The translations under genes were made by a program, and so were the position numbers. 27,459 nt of DNA from a virus. The notes under the pieces were generated by a model. That model saw nothing but the letters and a program-made list of their open reading frames with translations, did not search any database and had not been told where the DNA came from. How positions within the stretch are numbered: the first letter of the stretch is position 1; the number at the start of each line of letters is the position of its first letter. Where the stretch lies: the IMG/VR virus record IMGVR_UViG_3300042516_002835, positions 1 through 27,459 of that record; one strand, written 5' to 3'. Below, in pieces: positions 24,284-27,459 of this stretch.

Positions 24284-24486
24284 AACAGTTTATCGAAAAT
24301 GTAGATTATTATATGGAGGGAGAGCGCGTGATTTTCACTGCGCTTTTCCACATTAAACGTGGCCAATGCTGTGGTAATGGATGTAGACACTGTCCCTTTA
24401 CCCCAAAACATACTAAAGGAAAGGTGGTAGTGTCAGAAAAAATACTTAAATTCATACATAATAATTTTAACAATGGATCCAAATAA
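24280..24486 (+). CDS. DUF5522-like small Cys-rich protein
   Basis: A 68-residue protein with the core TALFHIKRGQCCGNGCRHCP, matching the DUF5522 signature (T..YH..RG.CCG.GCRHCPY) that I associate with Bacteroidota genomes. The four Cys plus His suggest a bound metal. No function is established that I know of. Its AAGGAAA upstream is one of the few Shine-Dalgarno-like stretches in this window. Presence in a phage suggests capture from a host. A hairpin-forming segment lies inside the gene (24323-24344), probably without function. Confidence 0.75.
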   Translation: MKQFIENVDYYMEGERVIFTALFHIKRGQCCGNGCRHCPFTPKHTKGKVVVSEKILKFIHNNFNNGSK

Positions 24487-24634
24487 AATGCACGAGCGAG
24501 TGCTCGAAATACAGAAAAATATGTCTGCAGCAACACCAGAACAACAAACAGCGATGTTAGGTGAATTACTCGAATTAGCATCAAAGACAGAACAAGCACT
24601 ATCAGAAGTAAAATTAGATACAGATGAAGAATAA
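24473..24634 (+). CDS. Small acidic helical protein, 53 residues
   Basis: Start ATG 24473 overlaps the preceding gene by 14 bases; the alternative ATG 24488, one base after that stop and with an A-rich leader, would give 48 residues. The sequence is a single amphipathic helix-like stretch (MHERVLEIQKNMSAATPEQQ, then MLGELLELASKTEQALSEVK) with an acidic end (DTDEE). It overlaps the next gene by 11 bases. Not recognised; the tight overlaps support it as a real gene. Confidence 0.5.
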   Translation: MDPNKMHERVLEIQKNMSAATPEQQTAMLGELLELASKTEQALSEVKLDTDEE

Positions 24635-24833
24635 CTTAGAAGGTATATTAACTGTTATTGGTTTACTTATGTTAGTAGTTATGTTATTAGGACTTCCACT
24701 ACAGTTATTGTGGAATTGGTTAATGCCAAGTATATTTAATTTAAGGTATATTACGTTTTGGGAAGCAGTGGGACTAAACACAATTGCAAGTATTCTATTT
24801 AGATCAAATATAAACATAAAAAAAGATAATTAA
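24624..24833 (+). CDS. Small phage membrane protein
   Basis: A 69-residue protein with one long hydrophobic segment (about residues 8-30, ILTVIGLLMLVVMLLGLPLQ), then LLWNWLMPSIFNLRYITFWE and a second, weaker one (AVGLNTIASILF). The NWLMPxIFxLxxITFWxAxGLxxIxxILF pattern recurs in short proteins of many large phages; its role is unknown. It does not look like a holin followed by an endolysin, since no endolysin gene is adjacent. It ends one base before queD. Confidence 0.7.
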   Translation: MKNNLEGILTVIGLLMLVVMLLGLPLQLLWNWLMPSIFNLRYITFWEAVGLNTIASILFRSNINIKKDN

Positions 24834-24834
24834 C

Positions 24835-25296
24835 ATGGCAAAGTTTCAATCAACAAAGTTGTTTGACGGTTTCAGTACAGTATTCCGTCAATGGAAAGCA
24901 GAAGGTACCCACTGCAGATTCCTTCACGGATATGGAGTATCATTTAGAGTATGGTTCGAAGGTGAACTAGACGAACGTAATTGGGTTTGGGACTTTGGAG
25001 GTATGAAACGTGCTAAAAATACTATTGATGGTAAAAACCCTAAAGAATGGATGGACTATATGTTTGATCACACTACAATTGTAGCTACAGATGATCCAGG
25101 CATTGGTGGATTTAGAACAATGAATGAATTAGGTATTATCCAGTTAAGAGAATTAGAAGCTGTTGGTGCTGAACAGTTTGCCAAGTACATTTTTGAAAAA
25201 CTAAACACATTCGTTCAAGAAGAAACTAGTGGTAGAGTTAGTGTTGTGAAAGTAGAATTCATGGAACACGCTAAAAATACCGCTATCTATGAGTAA
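24835..25296 (+). CDS. queD: QueD-like 6-carboxytetrahydropterin synthase (PTPS family)
   Basis: A 153-residue PTPS/QueD-family protein that in the known pathway converts dihydroneopterin triphosphate to 6-carboxytetrahydropterin, the second step toward preQ0. Catalytic-type Cys27 and His31 lie in THCRFLHGYG; LDERNWVWDFG and FDHTTIVATDDP (Asp78, His79) match the family, as does the C-terminal VEFMEHAKNTAIYE with Glu144. Compared with E. coli QueD (zinc ligands H16, H31, H33), H33 is Tyr33 and the N-terminal AAH motif is STVFRQW, so two zinc ligands seem missing. It overlaps the next gene by eight bases and leads the queD-dpdA-queC cluster. Confidence 0.85.
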   Translation: MAKFQSTKLFDGFSTVFRQWKAEGTHCRFLHGYGVSFRVWFEGELDERNWVWDFGGMKRAKNTIDGKNPKEWMDYMFDHTTIVATDDPGIGGFRTMNELGIIQLRELEAVGAEQFAKYIFEKLNTFVQEETSGRVSVVKVEFMEHAKNTAIYE

Positions 25297-25576
25297 GAAA
25301 CTTGAAAAAAACCTAGAAAAAGCACGTCGCAAGATGCTTCGTGAAGAATATCGTCAATCCAACCCACACCACAGTGAAGGTTTATGGGAGGAATTGAATT
25401 TAGAAAACAACAGCTACTGGGATGTGGACTATTTAGAAAAAGTAAATGCTAAAACTAATCAAGGTATTAAATACTGGGAGAAAAGATATGCTAATGCCTC
25501 AAGTTGGCTAGGAAAATGGTATTGTCAAATTAGAATCGATAAATTAAAAGAAAAACTACACCACTATGAAAATTAG
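25289..25576 (+). CDS. Basic helical protein within the 7-deazaguanine cluster, unrecognised
   Basis: A 95-residue protein rich in Lys, Glu, Trp and Tyr. The N-terminus is a basic helix (KKLEKNLEKARRKMLREEYR); the middle (PHHSEGLWEELNLENNSYWD) is His/Trp-rich; the C-terminus has KYWEKRYANASSWLGKWYCQ and ends in KEKLHHYEN. There is no known motif. It overlaps queD by eight bases and the dpdA-like gene by eleven, so it is translationally locked into the modification operon and may assist it. Function is unknown. Confidence 0.65.
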   Translation: MSKKLEKNLEKARRKMLREEYRQSNPHHSEGLWEELNLENNSYWDVDYLEKVNAKTNQGIKYWEKRYANASSWLGKWYCQIRIDKLKEKLHHYEN

Positions 25577-26351
25577 TCATGAGCTGCCTTTAGATTTAAT
25601 AAAGTATGCTTACAAATGGAATGATTATGATTATTGTCTTCCACATTTGATTGATCAATATGATGAATATAGAAGCTTCTTCGAATATTCTCGCCTACAA
25701 AGACGCTTCATTATCATGGATAATGGATTGTTCGAGGGAGTAGAACATACAACTGAAGATTTATTAGAAAAAATTAATCTGGTACGCCCAAACATATTCA
25801 TTGTCCCTGATGCTTGGAACGATTCTACAACAACACTTCGCAATGCTAAGAGTTGGATGATAAACTACAAACAACATCTACCAGAAGAAGTAAATCTAAT
25901 GGCTGTATGTCAGGGTAGTGATATGGGAGAACTAATTACAACATACCAAACATTAGTTGATTTAGGTTATACTCACATCGCATTTAACCATTCAAGTATT
26001 GCATATCAGAAAGAATATGAAGGTATGGACCATTTAAAAGCAGCAATGTATGGTAGAATGGAATTTATTAGACGTTTAGTTGCGTCTAATACTATTAGAA
26101 AATCACATTATCACCACCTATTAGGATGTTCATTACCACAAGAATTCATGTCATATAAAGATTGGGCATTTGTTAGATCAGTAGATACGTCTAATCCAAT
26201 TTTAGTTGGAGCTGAAGGACAAAGATATAGTGATAGTGGCTTAACATGGAAACCAAAAGAAAAGCTTGAACATTACTTTGAGAAAGATTTGCACGGGCAG
26301 ATAGAAGATATTATATTCAATATCAACATGTTTAAAAAATTTATAAAATAA
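25566..26351 (+). CDS. dpdA: DpdA/TGT-like DNA guanine transglycosylase
   Basis: A 261-residue protein with the tRNA-guanine transglycosylase-superfamily pattern, shorter than tRNA TGT (about 375). RFIIMDNGLFEG (Asp52) takes the place of the TDSGGFQ base-binding motif; NIFIVPDAWNDSTTTLRNA, AVCQGSD (Gln116-Gly117) and YTHIAFNHSS follow; YHHLLGCSLPQEF and VRSVDTSNPILVG place Asp207 where the TGT nucleophile Asp lies. No CxCxxC...H zinc site is present. In phages such proteins (DpdA) exchange guanine in DNA for preQ0 or derivatives. Flanking queD- and queC-like genes strongly support that role over tRNA modification. Confidence 0.8.
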   Translation: MKISHELPLDLIKYAYKWNDYDYCLPHLIDQYDEYRSFFEYSRLQRRFIIMDNGLFEGVEHTTEDLLEKINLVRPNIFIVPDAWNDSTTTLRNAKSWMINYKQHLPEEVNLMAVCQGSDMGELITTYQTLVDLGYTHIAFNHSSIAYQKEYEGMDHLKAAMYGRMEFIRRLVASNTIRKSHYHHLLGCSLPQEFMSYKDWAFVRSVDTSNPILVGAEGQRYSDSGLTWKPKEKLEHYFEKDLHGQIEDIIFNINMFKKFIK

Positions 26352-26358
26352 AAACGTT

Positions 26359-26559
26359 ATGACAGAATTTATTTCACTTTATGATTATTTAGGTAGAGCA
26401 GCAGGTAAAGAATTAGGTAAACAGGTAGCAGAAGTTGCAGCAGCATCTAGAATACCATGCAAAACAAGACAAGTATCAAACACAAAATATGCTGGTCCTG
26501 TTATGTTATATCCAAGAATATTTTTAGAGTTATATTTTATAGCACATAATAACGCTTAA
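26359..26559 (+). CDS. Small unknown protein between dpdA and queC
   Basis: This 66-residue protein is not recognised. It begins FISLYDYLGRAAGKELGKQV, an Ala/Gly-rich helix, continues with CKTRQVSNTKYAGPVMLYPR and ends with an aromatic hydrophobic stretch (IFLELYFIAHNNA). The GTTATG start context is present. Position between dpdA and queC suggests a link to DNA modification, but nothing in the sequence shows it. Confidence 0.6.
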   Translation: MTEFISLYDYLGRAAGKELGKQVAEVAAASRIPCKTRQVSNTKYAGPVMLYPRIFLELYFIAHNNA

Positions 26560-26574
26560 ACGGGAGTAAGCGTT
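26551..26574 (+). terminator. Hairpin upstream of queC (possible weak terminator)
   Basis: AACGCTTA (26551-26558) pairs perfectly with TAAGCGTT (26567-26574) around loop AACGGGAG, overlapping the stop of the preceding gene. Only TTT follows the G/C part and then TAATAAG, so termination would be weak. It does not show the expected preQ1-riboswitch A-rich tail. Confidence 0.35.
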
Positions 26575-26612
26575 TAATAAGTAAATACAATCCCAAAATA
26601 AATTCATTTTAA

Positions 26613-27459
26613 ATGAAAAAAGCAGTTTTATCATTATCAGGTGGTATGGACAGTAGTTCATTATTGTTACACCTATTAGCTAACGGCTATGAAGTAACAG
26701 CATTAGGTTTCGATTACGGTCAAAAACACAAAGTAGAATTAGAGCGTGCTACATCATTAGTACAGTATCTAAATACTAACAGATTAACACACACAGATCA
26801 TGTTCCTGGAGGGTTTGTTCAAGCATTTCCTGTAGTAAAATTTCAAATCATCAAATTGGATGGTTTATCTCAGCTATTAAATTCATCGTTAGTTGAAGGT
26901 GGACAAGATGTTCCAGAAGGACATTACGAACAAGACAACATGAAAGAAACAGTTGTACCTAATCGTAACAAAATATTCAGTTCATTGATTCAAGCTGTAG
27001 CATTATCAGTTGCAACTAAAAACATTGGTGATGATTGTGCTGTAGGAGAGCCAGTAGCGATTGCAATGGGTATTCATGCTGGTGATCATGCTATTTATCC
27101 TGATTGCAGACAAGAGTTCCGTGATGTTGATTTTGAAGCATTTAAAGCAGGTAATTGGGATGCTGATTTAGTATACCATTATACTCCATATCTTGAAGTT
27201 AATAAATTTGACATCTTAGAGGACGGGCAAAGATCTTGTAATATCTTGGGTCTTGATTTTGATGAAGTATATAGACGTACTAATACATCTTATAAACCAA
27301 TTTACTACTGTCAAGGAGATGAATATGGTGAATGGTATTCTGATTATAAATCAGCAGCATCAGTAGAGCGTATTGAAGCATTCATTAAATTAGGACGTCC
27401 TGATCCTGTAGCATATGCTGACGAAACAGGTCCTGTAACATGGGAAGTAGCTAAGGCTC
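26613..27459 (+). CDS. queC: QueC-like 7-cyano-7-deazaguanine (preQ0) synthase, 3' partial
   Basis: The frame runs to the window end (282 complete codons); the stop lies beyond it. The N-terminus has the ATP-pyrophosphatase PP-loop SGGMDS at residues 9-14. Further QueC features are LGFDYGQKHKVELERA, VPEGHYEQDNMKETVVPNRN, HAGDHAIYPDCRQEF and ERIEAFIKLGRPDPVAY. QueC converts CDG to preQ0 using ATP and ammonia. In the zinc region only Cys233 (E. coli C188) remains; the positions of C197, C200 and C203 read Asp244, Ser247 and Ser250. Its length already exceeds E. coli QueC (231). QueE and GTP cyclohydrolase would have to be encoded elsewhere or by the host. Confidence 0.88.
   Translation, partial: MKKAVLSLSGGMDSSSLLLHLLANGYEVTALGFDYGQKHKVELERATSLVQYLNTNRLTHTDHVPGGFVQAFPVVKFQIIKLDGLSQLLNSSLVEGGQDVPEGHYEQDNMKETVVPNRNKIFSSLIQAVALSVATKNIGDDCAVGEPVAIAMGIHAGDHAIYPDCRQEFRDVDFEAFKAGNWDADLVYHYTPYLEVNKFDILEDGQRSCNILGLDFDEVYRRTNTSYKPIYYCQGDEYGEWYSDYKSAASVERIEAFIKLGRPDPVAYADETGPVTWEVAKA

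Noticed and set aside
24323-24347. Hairpin AGCGCGTGA / TCACTGCGCT followed by TTTT
   Set aside because: It has a bulged T and lies inside the DUF5522-like coding region, with coding genes continuing downstream; more likely a coding coincidence than a terminator.
24624-24833. Small membrane protein as a holin
   Set aside because: No endolysin or spanin gene is adjacent, and the pattern matches a widespread short phage membrane protein of unknown role.

Overview
This window reads as part of a large, AT-rich, contractile-tailed (myovirus) phage genome with T4-like tail and replication proteins. Every gene I can support lies on the + strand, tightly packed and often overlapping by 1-14 bases. 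I see no tRNA, rRNA, CRISPR array, insertion sequence or integrase. A host in the Bacteroidota is likely but not proven. Leaders are A-rich with almost no Shine-Dalgarno sequences, one gene matches the DUF5522 family I associate with Bacteroidota, and one intergenic region carries a good match to the Bacteroidota -33/-7 promoter pattern.

Layout. (1) 3-2190: three sugar-transfer-type genes (a GT9-like protein cut by the window edge, a GT-A-like protein and a DUF5672-like protein). (2) 2243-3477: four small genes: a membrane-anchored protein with a Lys/Ala/Pro tail, an acidic helical protein, a Cys-rich zinc-ribbon-like protein and a coiled coil. (3) 3558-15682: the tail module, with sheath, tube, a gp26-like tail assembly chaperone that probably continues into a second frame by programmed frameshift, tape measure, two unrecognised virion genes, a gp53/LysM-like wedge protein, and a 1120-residue hub carrying a lambda-R-like (GH104) peptidoglycan-cleaving domain. 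(4) 15719-22046: the replication and recombination module, with a very compact divergent family A DNA polymerase, gp32-like SSB, UvsX/RecA-like recombinase, FEN/RNase H-type nuclease, DnaB/gp41-like helicase and two small unknowns. (5) 22088-24212: thioredoxin plus a class II (B12-dependent) ribonucleotide reductase for dNTP supply. (6) 24215-24833: small genes. (7) 24835-27459: a 7-deazaguanine cluster of queD-like, unknown, dpdA/TGT-like, unknown and queC-like (running off the window).

How it fits together: the reductase and its thioredoxin feed the replisome; the 7-deazaguanine cluster would make a modified guanine precursor and insert it into phage DNA, a known anti-restriction strategy; the tail genes build the contractile injection machine; the glycosyltransferases may modify virion, host envelope or DNA.

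The most interesting points are the tube/chaperone/tape-measure frameshift; the 7-deazaguanine genes, whose queC, queD and dpdA/TGT-like products all seem to have lost canonical zinc ligands; the mini-PolA with altered steric-gate and motif C residues; and a repeated ATATTTAT element upstream of nearly every transcription-unit-leading structural gene, which looks like this phage's late promoter. All assignments are by eye, without database searches.
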